DNA of 64,000 bases from Bacteroidia bacterium (GTDB taxonomy: Bacteria; Bacteroidota; Bacteroidia; UKL13-3). The position numbers were made by a program, and so were the translations under genes. How positions within the stretch are numbered: position 1 is the first letter of the stretch; each line of letters starts with the position of its first letter. The DNA is taken from assembly GCA_023151275.1 (NCBI GenBank), contig JAKLJI010000001.1, positions 520,409 to 584,408 of the forward strand. Reading direction: 5' to 3'. This document shows, one piece after another, positions 41,804 through 50,587 of the stretch. Below the pieces are notes generated by a model. It made no database searches, was not told the origin of the DNA, and saw only the letters and a list, made by a program, of their open reading frames with translations.

Positions 41804-42376
41804 TTAACCCAGGCGATGTGTTATGATGCGCTGAACTTCTGAATAGAGTTGAAATGGGTTGAATTTCCGCCAGTTGAAGGCATCTAATTCTCCACCAAAA
41901 ACCAGGTAATAATCAAGGTTATTGCTGCGGAATTCCGTCAATACATGCTCCTGGAAATTGATGGCTACAATCCAGCCGTTTTCATCATCTACATCCTGAA
42001 ACCACTCCTCGTAGTAAGAATCATCACTGCTGTGAAAATTCAAAACATTTTCGCCAATTAAAATAAATTTCGTAATTCCTGCATCCTGCAAGGGTTCTGC
42101 CACTTCACGCTTCAGAAACATGATATCGTTGTTGATTGCATCGTTCCATTCTCCAATAAGTTCAACAACGGCAAAGCTTTTCAGGTAATCGGCATAGATT
42201 ATTTTTGCATATAAGGTAGGAGAGCCAAATTCATCCCATTGTGGATGGATAACATAATTATAAACACGGTTTGAGAATTCAAATTCACTGTATTCACGAT
42301 CGTAGAAAGGTGAATTTGGGTCTTGTTCACTCTGATATAGGTCCCTCCAGCGGTAAAATGGTTCAATGTCCTGCAT
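41804..42376 (-). CDS. Conserved hypothetical Bacteroidota protein
   Basis: A 190-residue soluble protein, acidic and rich in Tyr and Trp, with no signal peptide. Notable segments are FYRWRDLYQSEQDPNSPFY at the N-terminus, QWDEFGSPTLYAKIIYADY in the middle and AFNWRKFNPFQLYSEVQRIITHRL at the C-terminus. I recognise it as a widely kept protein of the phylum but know no function. It has a perfect -7 box 8 nt before the ATG, so it is transcribed alone with almost no leader. It converges on prfA with a 29-bp gap. Confidence 0.8.
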   Translation of the reverse strand: MQDIEPFYRWRDLYQSEQDPNSPFYDREYSEFEFSNRVYNYVIHPQWDEFGSPTLYAKIIYADYLKSFAVVELIGEWNDAINNDIMFLKREVAEPLQDAGITKFILIGENVLNFHSSDDSYYEEWFQDVDDENGWIVAINFQEHVLTEFRSNNLDYYLVFGGELDAFNWRKFNPFQLYSEVQRIITHRLG

Positions 42377-42384
42377 AATTGGCC

Positions 42385-42392
42385 CAAAGATA
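42385..42392 (-). promoter_or_regulatory. -7 box TATCTTTG of the conserved hypothetical gene
   Basis: A perfect TAnnTTTG on the minus strand with 8 nt to the ATG at 42376. Confidence 0.6.
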
Positions 42393-42428
42393 GCAGTAAA
42401 TAGGGCTTGCTGTAAAATTCAGAGCTGA

Positions 42429-42555
42429 ATTAGCGTTCTGGAAAGCATGCTGCATAGTAAATCCAATTTTACCCGAAACAATCATTTCAGAACCTTGCAG
42501 AAGAATTCATTTTTATCTACTCAATCACTAAATTACGCGTTAATCAGCAGACCCT
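42429..42555 (+). repeat. Dispersed intergenic repeat, copy A
   Basis: It begins ATTAGCGTTCTGG and ends GCGTTAATCAGCAGACCCT. It is about 85 percent identical to copy C by eye, except that it lacks a stretch of about 12 nt, and somewhat less similar to copy B. It lies 11 bp beyond the stop of the minus-strand glycosyltransferase gene at 42567, in a 190-bp gap with no gene. The ends ATTAGCG and CGTTAAT form an imperfect terminal inverted repeat. Confidence 0.8.
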
Positions 42556-42566
42556 AAATAAAGCTA

Positions 42567-43556
42567 TCAGGCTTTCGCACTGCTTAAAACCCGGTGAACT
42601 GTTTCTGCCGCCTGGTCGTAATAGTTTACCTTAACCGGACAGGCGTAGTTCAACCAGGCTTCCAGTTGCTTTTGCATTTCAATTCCAATGCTGTTTAATA
42701 CCTGTACGCCCATTAGTTTTAAGGCTTTTGCATTGCAAAGTTGTTCGTACTGGTTTTTCATAGGAACTACCAACAGTTTTTTATGTAAGTACATAGCCTC
42801 TGCAGGTCCCTCAAAGCCCGCATTGCATATTAAGCCATCACTGCTGCAAAGGCTTTCTACAAAGGCATTGTTATGTATGGGTTGAACCGAAATATTTCCT
42901 CGATAATACCCGTGTCGGCTATGCTTACTGAATACATGCCATTCCATATTTTTTATTTCACTTAGGAAAGCAATGATTTTTTCGTCGCTGTATGCGGGTA
43001 AGTAAACTGTAATATGGCCACGGTTGCTTATTCCCTGCTTTCGAATTTGCGAGCGGATTACCGGGGTTTGAATGAAATTATCATAAGCTTGAAAGTGAAA
43101 ACCGATTTTATCGGTTACCGGTGCATAGTTTTTCAGAATCCAGTTTGAGAATTTGTCTTGCTTTTCAATTCGTGGCGTTTTTGGCGACAAAAAGGCAGCC
43201 TGATGACTCAACCCAAAGCATTTTTTGTGTTTTATTTTGCAAGCCCAAGCTGTTATCGGCTCAAAATCATTAATAATTAAATCATACTGCTCAACCGGAA
43301 ATTGATAAATATCCCGGTAGAATTCAAAGGGCCGAAACCGAAGAGTGGTGTCAATGCGATCAATTCCGCCATTCTTTCCAAAACTGAACGAAATACCTCT
43401 TCGTTTGAACTTTACCAATTGGGGCAGATGTACATCGCTTTGGGTGCCACTGATTAGCAAATCAAGTTCGCATTTGCTGGTAAGGTGAGGAATTATTTCG
43501 CGGGCTCTGCTTATATGGCCATTTCCTGTGCCTTGAATGGCATACAAAACTTTCAT
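42567..43556 (-). CDS. MJ1255/VC2487-type glycosyltransferase (GT-B)
   Basis: The 329-residue protein opens with MKVLYAIQGTGNGHISRARE, the typical start of this glycosyltransferase group, and has a C-terminal donor-binding region with GLICNAGFEGPAEAMYLHKKLLVVPMKNQYEQLCNA, as in MurG/UGT-like GT-B enzymes. The substrate is unknown. The start codon overlaps the stop of the metallophosphatase gene by 4 nt (ATGA), so the two are coupled. Pairing with an LpxH-like hydrolase suggests a glycolipid pathway. Repeat copy A follows directly after its stop. Confidence 0.88.
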   Translation of the reverse strand: MKVLYAIQGTGNGHISRAREIIPHLTSKCELDLLISGTQSDVHLPQLVKFKRRGISFSFGKNGGIDRIDTTLRFRPFEFYRDIYQFPVEQYDLIINDFEPITAWACKIKHKKCFGLSHQAAFLSPKTPRIEKQDKFSNWILKNYAPVTDKIGFHFQAYDNFIQTPVIRSQIRKQGISNRGHITVYLPAYSDEKIIAFLSEIKNMEWHVFSKHSRHGYYRGNISVQPIHNNAFVESLCSSDGLICNAGFEGPAEAMYLHKKLLVVPMKNQYEQLCNAKALKLMGVQVLNSIGIEMQKQLEAWLNYACPVKVNYYDQAAETVHRVLSSAKA

Positions 43557-44380
43557 GCGTGTAGAATACTTTCTAAGAGCTTTTGTGGTTCAAAGGGCTC
43601 AAATTCTGTTTCATTATCAATCAGATCTTTTGATTCTTCCTCCGGCTGAAAATAGCCTAAGGTCCAATTGCTTTGGTTGTATTCTAAGTAACTTCTGTTT
43701 TCAATCCAATCTCCGCTGTTTAGGTATAAGGTTTGTCCATTTGCTGTTGTTGCAAGCCTTTTTTGAGGCTGATGAATATGTCCGCAAACAACATAGTCAT
43801 AGCCTTTATCAATGGCAAGGTCAATTGCGGTTTGCTCAAAATCATCCATAAATTGAATTGCTTTTTTAACCCCGCTTTTTATTTTTTTTGAGAGTGACAC
43901 AGGCCCTTTTCCTATTTTACGGCTCATAAAATTTACTGCGCTATTCAAATGAATTAAGGTGTCATATCCCATTGCTCCCAACTTGGCCAGCCACTTTGAA
44001 TGCTTCATGGTTACATCAAATACATCCCCGTGAAAGAACCATGCTTTTTTTCCATCTAAGTTCAAGAGAAGTTTATTGGCAATTTCAATTCTCCCCAATT
44101 TAAAGCCCGAGAATTTGCGCAATAATTCGTCGTGATTTCCTGTTAAGTAAACTACTCTAGTCCCTTTTGAAGCCATGCGCAGAATGCGTTGCAACACCTT
44201 CATGTGCGAATCGGGCCAGTAGTTTTTTGAGAATTGCCAGATATCAATAATATCTCCATTCAGTACTAAAACCTCAGGTTCAATACTTTTTAAATACTGG
44301 TTTATGGCTTTGGCCTGACAACCATACGTTCCTAAATGCAAGTCTGAAATGCAGGCAAGTTTTATTTTTCGCTTTCCCAT
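43553..44380 (-). CDS. LpxH-like UDP-diacylglucosamine/nucleotide pyrophosphatase paralogue
   Basis: I start at the ATG at 44380 (MGKRKIKLACISDLHLGTYG). The 275-residue calcineurin-like phosphoesterase shows DLHLG, NGDIIDIW, GNHDE, HGDVFD and GHIHQP, a full di-metal centre. It matches the group annotated as UDP-2,3-diacylglucosamine diphosphatase but differs from the LpxH at 39093, and it has a basic insert with KKIKSGVKKAIQ. Because true lipid A synthesis already has a candidate, this copy may act on another lipid- or nucleotide-linked sugar. It is in an ATGA-overlap operon with the glycosyltransferase. Confidence 0.85.
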   Translation of the reverse strand: MGKRKIKLACISDLHLGTYGCQAKAINQYLKSIEPEVLVLNGDIIDIWQFSKNYWPDSHMKVLQRILRMASKGTRVVYLTGNHDELLRKFSGFKLGRIEIANKLLLNLDGKKAWFFHGDVFDVTMKHSKWLAKLGAMGYDTLIHLNSAVNFMSRKIGKGPVSLSKKIKSGVKKAIQFMDDFEQTAIDLAIDKGYDYVVCGHIHQPQKRLATTANGQTLYLNSGDWIENRSYLEYNQSNWTLGYFQPEEESKDLIDNETEFEPFEPQKLLESILHA

Positions 44381-44389
44381 AAATGGTCT

Positions 44390-44420
44390 TTTGCAAACTT
44401 GTTGCCTGGATGTTTGCAAA
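44390..44420. promoter_or_regulatory. Paired TTTGCAAA palindromes
   Basis: TTTGCAAA occurs at 44390-44397 and 44413-44420. Together with flanking bases they form a 9-bp inverted repeat with a 13-nt loop. They lie just upstream of the phosphatase ATG (44380), between it and the divergent SulP gene at 44535. An operator is possible; there is no further evidence. Confidence 0.3.
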
Positions 44421-44534
44421 GTCTTAACTGTTCGTAATCAAATAGTTAATTTTGTTGGTGTGGGCTTAACTCGATGAGTCGGCTTTAAAAATTCTTTGAA
44501 ATAAGCTTAAAAATTAGCATTTTGAGCCCATACC

Positions 44535-46754
44535 ATGTTAAAAATTACCCTGCCTGATTCCAGAAACTTATCTCGGGATATTCCTGCATCTATCGCCGTA
44601 TTTGTTGTAGCGATACCCTTGTGTTTGGGAATTGCCCACGCCTCCGGAGCTCCCCTTATTACAGGTTTGATTGCTGGTATTTCTGGTGGTTTGGTGGTTG
44701 GATTTTTTAGTACCTCCAATTTAAGTGTTAGCGGTCCGGCTGCCGGTTTAACTGCAATTTGCCTGGCAGGCATTCAAAGCCTTGGTTCTTATGAGGCATT
44801 CGTAGTTGCCGTGCTCATTTCCGGATTAATTCAATTGGCATTTGGGATTTTTCGTCTGGGTTTTTTATCGGCCTATATCCCCAATACCGTTATTAAAGGA
44901 ATGCTTGCGGCTATAGGTGTGATTCTTATCCTGAAGCAATTTCCGCATTTGGTGGGTTATGATATCGAAGAAATGGGTGTGGAGGAGTTTAAAGACAATA
45001 CCTCTGACATCATCCCCCATTACCAGTCAATTGCCGATGGTTCTGAAAATACACTGACTTTGGTTTTGCAAGCCTTGCGCAATTTGCATCCTGTTTTGTT
45101 GTTTATAGGCATGAGCTCACTCATTTTCTTGTTTGTTTGGGAGAAGAAGCTTGCCAAGAAATTGCCTTTGTTGCCGGGTAGTCTGGTTGTTGTGATTTTT
45201 GGGATAGCTGCTTCTTGGCTAATCAAACTTTTTGCACCCGGGTTGCAGCCGGATGCGGAGCACTTTGTGAATATTCCCCCAATTCTGGGAGGTACTGAAA
45301 AGATTTTTTTCTTTCCCGATTTCTCGGCATTGGCAAATCCTAAAACCTACCAGTTAGCAATAACCCTGGCGTTGGTGGCTTCTATCGAATCGCTTTTATC
45401 CATTGAAGCCATACAGAAAATTGACCCCAGAAAGGAACAGGTAAATGTAGACCGCGAGCTTCTGGCGCAGGGTTTTGGAAACCTGGCAAGTTCTGCTCTA
45501 GGTGGACTACCTGTTACAGCGGTAATAGTAAGGGGCTCAGTTAATCAAGCTGCGGGAGCGTTAACCAAGTATTCCGCCATTTTGCACGGGGTTTGGATAG
45601 TGGTTGCCGTTTTGTTTTTTAGTTCAGTTATGAACCAGATTCCACTGGCAAGTCTTGCTGCTATTCTTTGCTTTACCGGCTATAAATTGGTGAATCCTAT
45701 CTTGTTTAAGAACTTCTATCAAAAAGGTTGGTGGCAGTTTGCTCCTTTTGTGATTACACTGGTTGCAATTGTTTTGACCGACCTTTTAATGGGTGTAGGA
45801 ATAGGATTTTTTGTGGCACTTATTTCTATTGTCCATGAGAATTTTAAAGCTCCGGTATTGCGGGTTTATCAAATGGGTTTGAGTACAAAAATTCTTTTTG
45901 GTGAATCGGTTTCATTTTTGCATAAAAAGAAAATTATTGAAGCGCTTGAAACGGTTAAACCCTATTCCATTCTTGAAATTGATGCCTCACGAACGCAGTA
46001 CATAGATGCGGAAATTATTGACGTCATTGAAGATTTTCGAAAGTCATCGCATATTCATGGTGTAAAGGTAATTTTGGGTGGGTTTAAACAAATTGGAAAT
46101 AAAAAGGAGCTTATGGAATCATTGGATAAATCGTATGAGAAGTTGTTTGTCAACAACCGCAAATGGGTAGAAGATAAGGTTCAGAAAGACCCGGAATACT
46201 TCAAAAAACTAACTGCGGGTCAAAAACCGGAGTATCTGTTCATCGGTTGTTCTGATAGTCGTGTACCTGCCAATGAAATTACAGGTACGGATCCCGGTGA
46301 GATGTTTGTTCACCGTAACATTGCCAATATGGTTGTCAATACAGATATCAACCTTTTATCGGTATTGCAATATTCAGTTGAGGTGTTGAATGTAAAACAC
46401 GTTATTGTTTGCGGCCATTACGGATGCGGTGGTGTTAAAGCTGCATTGGAACATCAGCCGCATGGTTTAATCGACAAATGGTTGCGTAATATTCAGGATG
46501 TTTACCGCCTGCACATGCATGAATTGGATGCCATAACCGATGAGGAACAAAAACATCGGCTTATGGTTGAGCTAAACGTGCGTGAACAGGTGATAAACTT
46601 GCTAAAAACATCCTTCATTCAACGCAACCGGGAACTCTATGGTTTCCCTCAAGTACATGGTTGGGTGTATGATATTGCTGATGGATATATCAAGGATTTA
46701 AAAATCGACCCGGATAAGGATTTCCCGGAATATAAAATCTACAAATTGGTTTAA
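44535..46754 (+). CDS. SulP anion transporter - STAS - beta-carbonic anhydrase fusion
   Basis: A 739-residue fusion. Residues ~12-430 form the SulP membrane domain (SIAVFVVAIPLCLGIAHASGAPLITGLIAGISGG and later helices). Residues ~445-540 form a STAS domain (ILEIDASRTQYIDAEIIDVIEDF). Residues ~550-739 form a beta-carbonic anhydrase with zinc ligands C572 and D574 in GCSDSRVPA, H628 and C631 in GHYGCGG, and the VHRNIAN loop. SulP proteins move sulphate, bicarbonate or related anions. A fused anhydrase suggests bicarbonate handling with CO2 hydration at the membrane. All catalytic residues are present. It stands alone, divergent from the phosphatase operon. Confidence 0.94.
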   Translation: MLKITLPDSRNLSRDIPASIAVFVVAIPLCLGIAHASGAPLITGLIAGISGGLVVGFFSTSNLSVSGPAAGLTAICLAGIQSLGSYEAFVVAVLISGLIQLAFGIFRLGFLSAYIPNTVIKGMLAAIGVILILKQFPHLVGYDIEEMGVEEFKDNTSDIIPHYQSIADGSENTLTLVLQALRNLHPVLLFIGMSSLIFLFVWEKKLAKKLPLLPGSLVVVIFGIAASWLIKLFAPGLQPDAEHFVNIPPILGGTEKIFFFPDFSALANPKTYQLAITLALVASIESLLSIEAIQKIDPRKEQVNVDRELLAQGFGNLASSALGGLPVTAVIVRGSVNQAAGALTKYSAILHGVWIVVAVLFFSSVMNQIPLASLAAILCFTGYKLVNPILFKNFYQKGWWQFAPFVITLVAIVLTDLLMGVGIGFFVALISIVHENFKAPVLRVYQMGLSTKILFGESVSFLHKKKIIEALETVKPYSILEIDASRTQYIDAEIIDVIEDFRKSSHIHGVKVILGGFKQIGNKKELMESLDKSYEKLFVNNRKWVEDKVQKDPEYFKKLTAGQKPEYLFIGCSDSRVPANEITGTDPGEMFVHRNIANMVVNTDINLLSVLQYSVEVLNVKHVIVCGHYGCGGVKAALEHQPHGLIDKWLRNIQDVYRLHMHELDAITDEEQKHRLMVELNVREQVINLLKTSFIQRNRELYGFPQVHGWVYDIADGYIKDLKIDPDKDFPEYKIYKLV

Positions 46755-46798
46755 GTGCAGGTAGGTTGTGTAGCCTCAGGAAGTTTATACGGAGACGT

Positions 46799-46937
46799 AT
46801 TAGCGTTCTGGAAATAATGCTACAAAGTAAATTCCAATTTCACCCAAAAGAATCGTTTCAAAACCTTGCAGAAGAATATTTCAACCATGATTTAAATTCT
46901 TTTCAATCAGCAAATTGAGCGTTAATCAGCAAGCCCT
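46799..46937 (+). repeat. Dispersed intergenic repeat, copy B
   Basis: It begins ATTAGCGTTCTGGAAA and ends GCGTTAATCAGCAAGCCCT, in the same orientation as copy A. It lies between the convergent SulP-anhydrase and GH38 genes and ends 23 bp from the GH38 stop. Conserved core pieces shared with A and C include AACCTTGCAGAAGAAT and GTAAAT-CCAATTT. Confidence 0.8.
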
Positions 46938-46960
46938 ACATTGTGTTTTCCGGGGTACAA

Positions 46961-49690
46961 CTAGTTTGGTTCTGCATTCTCCAACTTCATCGCAAACCGA
47001 AAGCGAATACTTCCTCCCTGGGCTGCTTTGTAATTGGTGTGCCAGTAGTTATTCAGCACATACAAAAATAAAGTTTGAATGGATTGTGCTTCTCGTTTCC
47101 ACAAACGCGTGCCGTTAACTTGGTTTTCATTTTGAACAGAACCCAATTCAAGCAAAGCAATTTCAGGTGAATACATATGCCAGATCCCCTCTTTTGTTGT
47201 AACCTGAAAACTGTCTTCAACACAAATAAATTCGCGGTTTGAACCGGGTAATTGCGAATTCGGATAGCTCAGTTTGTTGTAATGTAAATTGCTTGCTGTT
47301 TCATGAAGCGGTATTGCAATATGCAGGCTTTCTTTTTCGCGGGTTTCAGGCTTGGTAATGCTGGTTTCAAAGTGGGCTGTTTTTGTTTTGATTGAATAAC
47401 TGCACCTAACCGTTATTCGATGAATTAGCTCTCCTTTGAACTCCTGTACCCAAACAATTGAATCCCTGTATTCTTCTTTTTTGCTTGATACCAATTTCAA
47501 CGGGATACGTTTCATCGGATTGATTCCAAGCATATAAACCGGCTCAAAAAAACGGTATTCCGAATGGTTAAAAAGTGATTTTCCATGGCTATCCATTACC
47601 CAAAAACCACCTTTGATACTGTCGGCTACCAACCGAAAATCACAAAGTTTGGAAAGAATTTCCTTGCGTTCAGGTTGTGATATTCCAAAGGCTTTCTCAA
47701 GCCGAGTGTATTGAATTCTTGCCGAATCCAGAAATGCTTTTTTGAACTCCCATTGGCTGGTTGTGAATTCCAAATCAGGGTCACTTATGCTGCACCAAGC
47801 TCCCCAGGTATGTTCATGAAATAATACCAGGTTTCTTTTTAATTGGTAGAGCTGATTTTGTGCTTCTTTATTGCTTTCCGGAATGGCGGTACTCAATTGA
47901 ATGATCTTTTTTACCAATTGCCTGATTTCAATTTCTTCCGCTGCCGTAGAATAAGCTCCATCTTCCCAATACGGAGAAATTTCACCTCCCCATTCCGGAA
48001 TTTCTTTCTCGTGTTTTGCAAGTGTGGATTTAAACAATTCCGGTAAACTACTAATGCGCAATTTGGGTGATTCATACCTCTGATTCCAAGCTTCTACAAA
48101 CTCCACCAAGTTGGTATCAACTGGACCATTGTCTGCATTCTTCGTATAACGCAACTGAATGTCCTCAAAGGGATGATTTTGTTCTTCCAATTCAATGAGG
48201 TAATCTGAAATGCGCTGTTCCCATTGGTTTTGTTTTTCAGCTTCTGTAATTCCATGAAGCATTGAATATCCTTTTCCTGCTGTCCATACATAGAGGTCAT
48301 GATCCTTATCGGAAATTCCATTTTTGTTGGGTTTCCATTTGAAAATCTTATCGCCTTGCGCTTCCAACATGGAGCCAATTCGGTCACCTTTGTCGGCATA
48401 ACTTTTCACATAATTGGGACCCATAGAAAGAAAGCTGAATCCCTCTTCCCAGTAGGCCTGCATGGCAGATGCGCTTATGCCGGGAATATCGGTTGTCATC
48501 ACAGTTTGAATGGGTAGCTGATACTTACTTTTTAGTTGCTTGGCATATTCAAGGGCCCATTTTTGTTCCTCCGGTCTGCATAATCCGGTGAGTATATTGG
48601 CATAGTTACCTGAAAGCACGATGAATCCTTTTTTTACCAACCCCATTAAGCTATCCTGTTCAGCGGGCCTGGCTTGGTTCATAAAGTTTTCAACTGCCCA
48701 TAGCGATTCTATATGCCAATAGGCCGGATGCTTGGTATCTTGGTATTTGCTAGTCCAACGAATGGCTGCGCGTATGTTTTCGGTTTGAATTTTTTCAACC
48801 TCAGTTTGATGATGCGAATACCCAATATCGTTGTGCGAATGATGAATAATATGCAATGTTCGCATCCTCGATGGCTTTAATTCAATGCTGGCTTCGATTG
48901 GATTTTTTATTCCTTCAAGCCTAAGCTTAATAAGCCTTTTGCCTTTTTCATCCTTGTTGAATGTAGCCAGTTGAAGCACATTAAATCCGGGTTGAATGAG
49001 CATTTTTTTCTGCCCTCCATTCCAATGCATTTCCAGTTTCCTTGCATCTCGAAAGGGATTTTCAGCCCCTATCTGAAGTTGGCTTTTGTTTGAATCTTTA
49101 CGAACCAATTGGCTGGCATAAATTTCGGCCCTGAAAGCCCGTGAATACATAAAAATCATCATCCAATCGCGGCTGGAGTGATTTCTTCCAATCAACCTGA
49201 ATTCAGCCTTATTTTTTACCAGTGAAGAAGGTATCGTTAAGTAAAGTTTTCCAAAAATATCACCATTGATATCAAACTCCTGAGCTACAAAATGCCAGTT
49301 TCCAAGGGCATTGTTACCGCGTGATTCTGTTAATCTGCTTTGTTTGGGATGTGTAACAATTAGCCACGGCTCTTGCTGATTCAAGCTCAACTCAAACTCC
49401 CGTATTCCGCCACTTGTGCCGCTTGAATGACCAATAAGAAATTCCAGGCAGATGCTATCATTTTTGGTTTGAATGGTTTTCGATTCCCATTCAATGGGCA
49501 TTTGTCCGTTGCAGCGGGTAAGTAATGCTGTTTTTGCAAATTGCCTCAAGGGTGAAAAATAGCTTATCTCATCGCCAATTCGCTTTTTATCAAATCCGGA
49601 AAGCGTATCTCTTTGCGCCAATATCTTGGATGTGAAACTCAGGAAAAGCAAAACGAAGAGTGGCCAGGCTTTCAGGTTAATTTGCTTCAT
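46961..49690 (-). CDS. Secreted GH38-family glycoside hydrolase (alpha-mannosidase-like)
   Basis: I start at the ATG at 49690, which gives the signal peptide MKQINLKAWPLFVLLFLSF; an in-frame reading further upstream runs into the divergent gene. The 909-residue protein has about 270 residues of beta-rich sequence and then the GH38 catalytic domain. Zinc motif HHSHNDIGYSHH (~283-294) and nucleophile candidate D401 in VMTTDIPGISASA are visible. A C-terminal beta-sandwich domain follows. GH38 enzymes remove alpha-mannose from glycans by a retaining mechanism. The exact linkage cannot be read. It is monocistronic and has no sorting tail, so it is probably periplasmic. Confidence 0.87.
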   Translation of the reverse strand: MKQINLKAWPLFVLLFLSFTSKILAQRDTLSGFDKKRIGDEISYFSPLRQFAKTALLTRCNGQMPIEWESKTIQTKNDSICLEFLIGHSSGTSGGIREFELSLNQQEPWLIVTHPKQSRLTESRGNNALGNWHFVAQEFDINGDIFGKLYLTIPSSLVKNKAEFRLIGRNHSSRDWMMIFMYSRAFRAEIYASQLVRKDSNKSQLQIGAENPFRDARKLEMHWNGGQKKMLIQPGFNVLQLATFNKDEKGKRLIKLRLEGIKNPIEASIELKPSRMRTLHIIHHSHNDIGYSHHQTEVEKIQTENIRAAIRWTSKYQDTKHPAYWHIESLWAVENFMNQARPAEQDSLMGLVKKGFIVLSGNYANILTGLCRPEEQKWALEYAKQLKSKYQLPIQTVMTTDIPGISASAMQAYWEEGFSFLSMGPNYVKSYADKGDRIGSMLEAQGDKIFKWKPNKNGISDKDHDLYVWTAGKGYSMLHGITEAEKQNQWEQRISDYLIELEEQNHPFEDIQLRYTKNADNGPVDTNLVEFVEAWNQRYESPKLRISSLPELFKSTLAKHEKEIPEWGGEISPYWEDGAYSTAAEEIEIRQLVKKIIQLSTAIPESNKEAQNQLYQLKRNLVLFHEHTWGAWCSISDPDLEFTTSQWEFKKAFLDSARIQYTRLEKAFGISQPERKEILSKLCDFRLVADSIKGGFWVMDSHGKSLFNHSEYRFFEPVYMLGINPMKRIPLKLVSSKKEEYRDSIVWVQEFKGELIHRITVRCSYSIKTKTAHFETSITKPETREKESLHIAIPLHETASNLHYNKLSYPNSQLPGSNREFICVEDSFQVTTKEGIWHMYSPEIALLELGSVQNENQVNGTRLWKREAQSIQTLFLYVLNNYWHTNYKAAQGGSIRFRFAMKLENAEPN

Positions 49691-49752
49691 GGCAAGAATT
49701 GAATTTTTATTCAAGAGTAAAGAACAGACTTTTGTTTTTCCATTCCAAATGA

Positions 49753-50586
49753 ATGAATTCCAAAATTGAACACTTCGCACTGGTAGAGAAGGCAATTCGC
49801 TTTATCCTTGGGAATCCAAAACAATTGCTGGACGTGAATGTGTTGGCACAGGAACTCGGTTTGAGTGGGGATGAACTTGATGCGGTATTTATGGCATGGG
49901 CATCTATTCCGGTCGCTAAGTTTATTCAGTTTTCAAGATTGAATTTTTCCAAACCCCAAAATGAAACTCCCAGTCTGTTTCAAACCGAAATACCAAATCA
50001 AACATTAAGTACAAGTTTACATGTCAACATGGAAGCCATGAGCGAAGAAGAATGCGCAAATGGATGCTCCAACTTGAAAATTTTCTACCAAGTGGCCTCC
50101 GGTTTTTTAGGGCAGTATTTGGTGGCTTGCACAGCAAAGGGAATCTGTTTTCTTCATTTTGGGGATTCAGAAACTACTCTTCTAGAAGTACTGAAATCCA
50201 ATTTTTCCAAAGCCTCATTGCATAATCAGAATTACCCTTTCCTAGATGAGGTTCATAGTGCGTTTGGCGATAGGTTTAACGCTGCTGGAAAGTTTTCGCT
50301 TCATATCAAAGGTTCTGCCTTCCAATTAGACGTTTGGCAAGCCCTTTTAACTATTCCTCTTGGAACTCGCAAAACCTACGGACAACTTGCTCAAGAACTA
50401 GGAAATCCAGCTGCCTCCAGAGCGGTTGGAACAGCTATTGGTAGCAACCCAATTGCGGTGTTAATTCCATGTCATCGCGTTGTGCGCGAATCCGGTGCAT
50501 TGGGCGGTTACCGCTGGGGATTGGAGAGAAAGCATGCCTTGTTATGCCTTGAAGCCTTTCAAACAAATGCATGGTTAGATTTGTAG
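49753..50586 (+). CDS. Ada-like methylated-DNA-protein cysteine methyltransferase with N-terminal HTH
   Basis: The 277-residue protein has a reduced AraC-type helix-turn-helix at ~8-62 (LDVNVLAQELGLSGDELDAVFMAWASIPVAKFI) and a C-terminal O6-alkylguanine methyltransferase domain (~110-270). The acceptor Cys240 is in VLIPCHRVVRESGALGGYRWG. It repairs O6-methylguanine by suicide transfer. The Ada N-terminal zinc domain is missing, so methyl-phosphotriester sensing is unlikely; the HTH may sense or autoregulate differently. The alkB gene begins 1 nt after its stop, forming an alkylation-repair operon. It is divergent from the GH38 gene. Confidence 0.9.
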   Translation: MNSKIEHFALVEKAIRFILGNPKQLLDVNVLAQELGLSGDELDAVFMAWASIPVAKFIQFSRLNFSKPQNETPSLFQTEIPNQTLSTSLHVNMEAMSEEECANGCSNLKIFYQVASGFLGQYLVACTAKGICFLHFGDSETTLLEVLKSNFSKASLHNQNYPFLDEVHSAFGDRFNAAGKFSLHIKGSAFQLDVWQALLTIPLGTRKTYGQLAQELGNPAASRAVGTAIGSNPIAVLIPCHRVVRESGALGGYRWGLERKHALLCLEAFQTNAWLDL

Positions 50587-50587
50587 A

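Noticed and set aside
42429-42555. Repeat copies as integron attC sites
   Set aside because: The terminal inverted repeats are short and lack the attC core GTTRRRY/RYYYAAC pattern, and no integrase is near.
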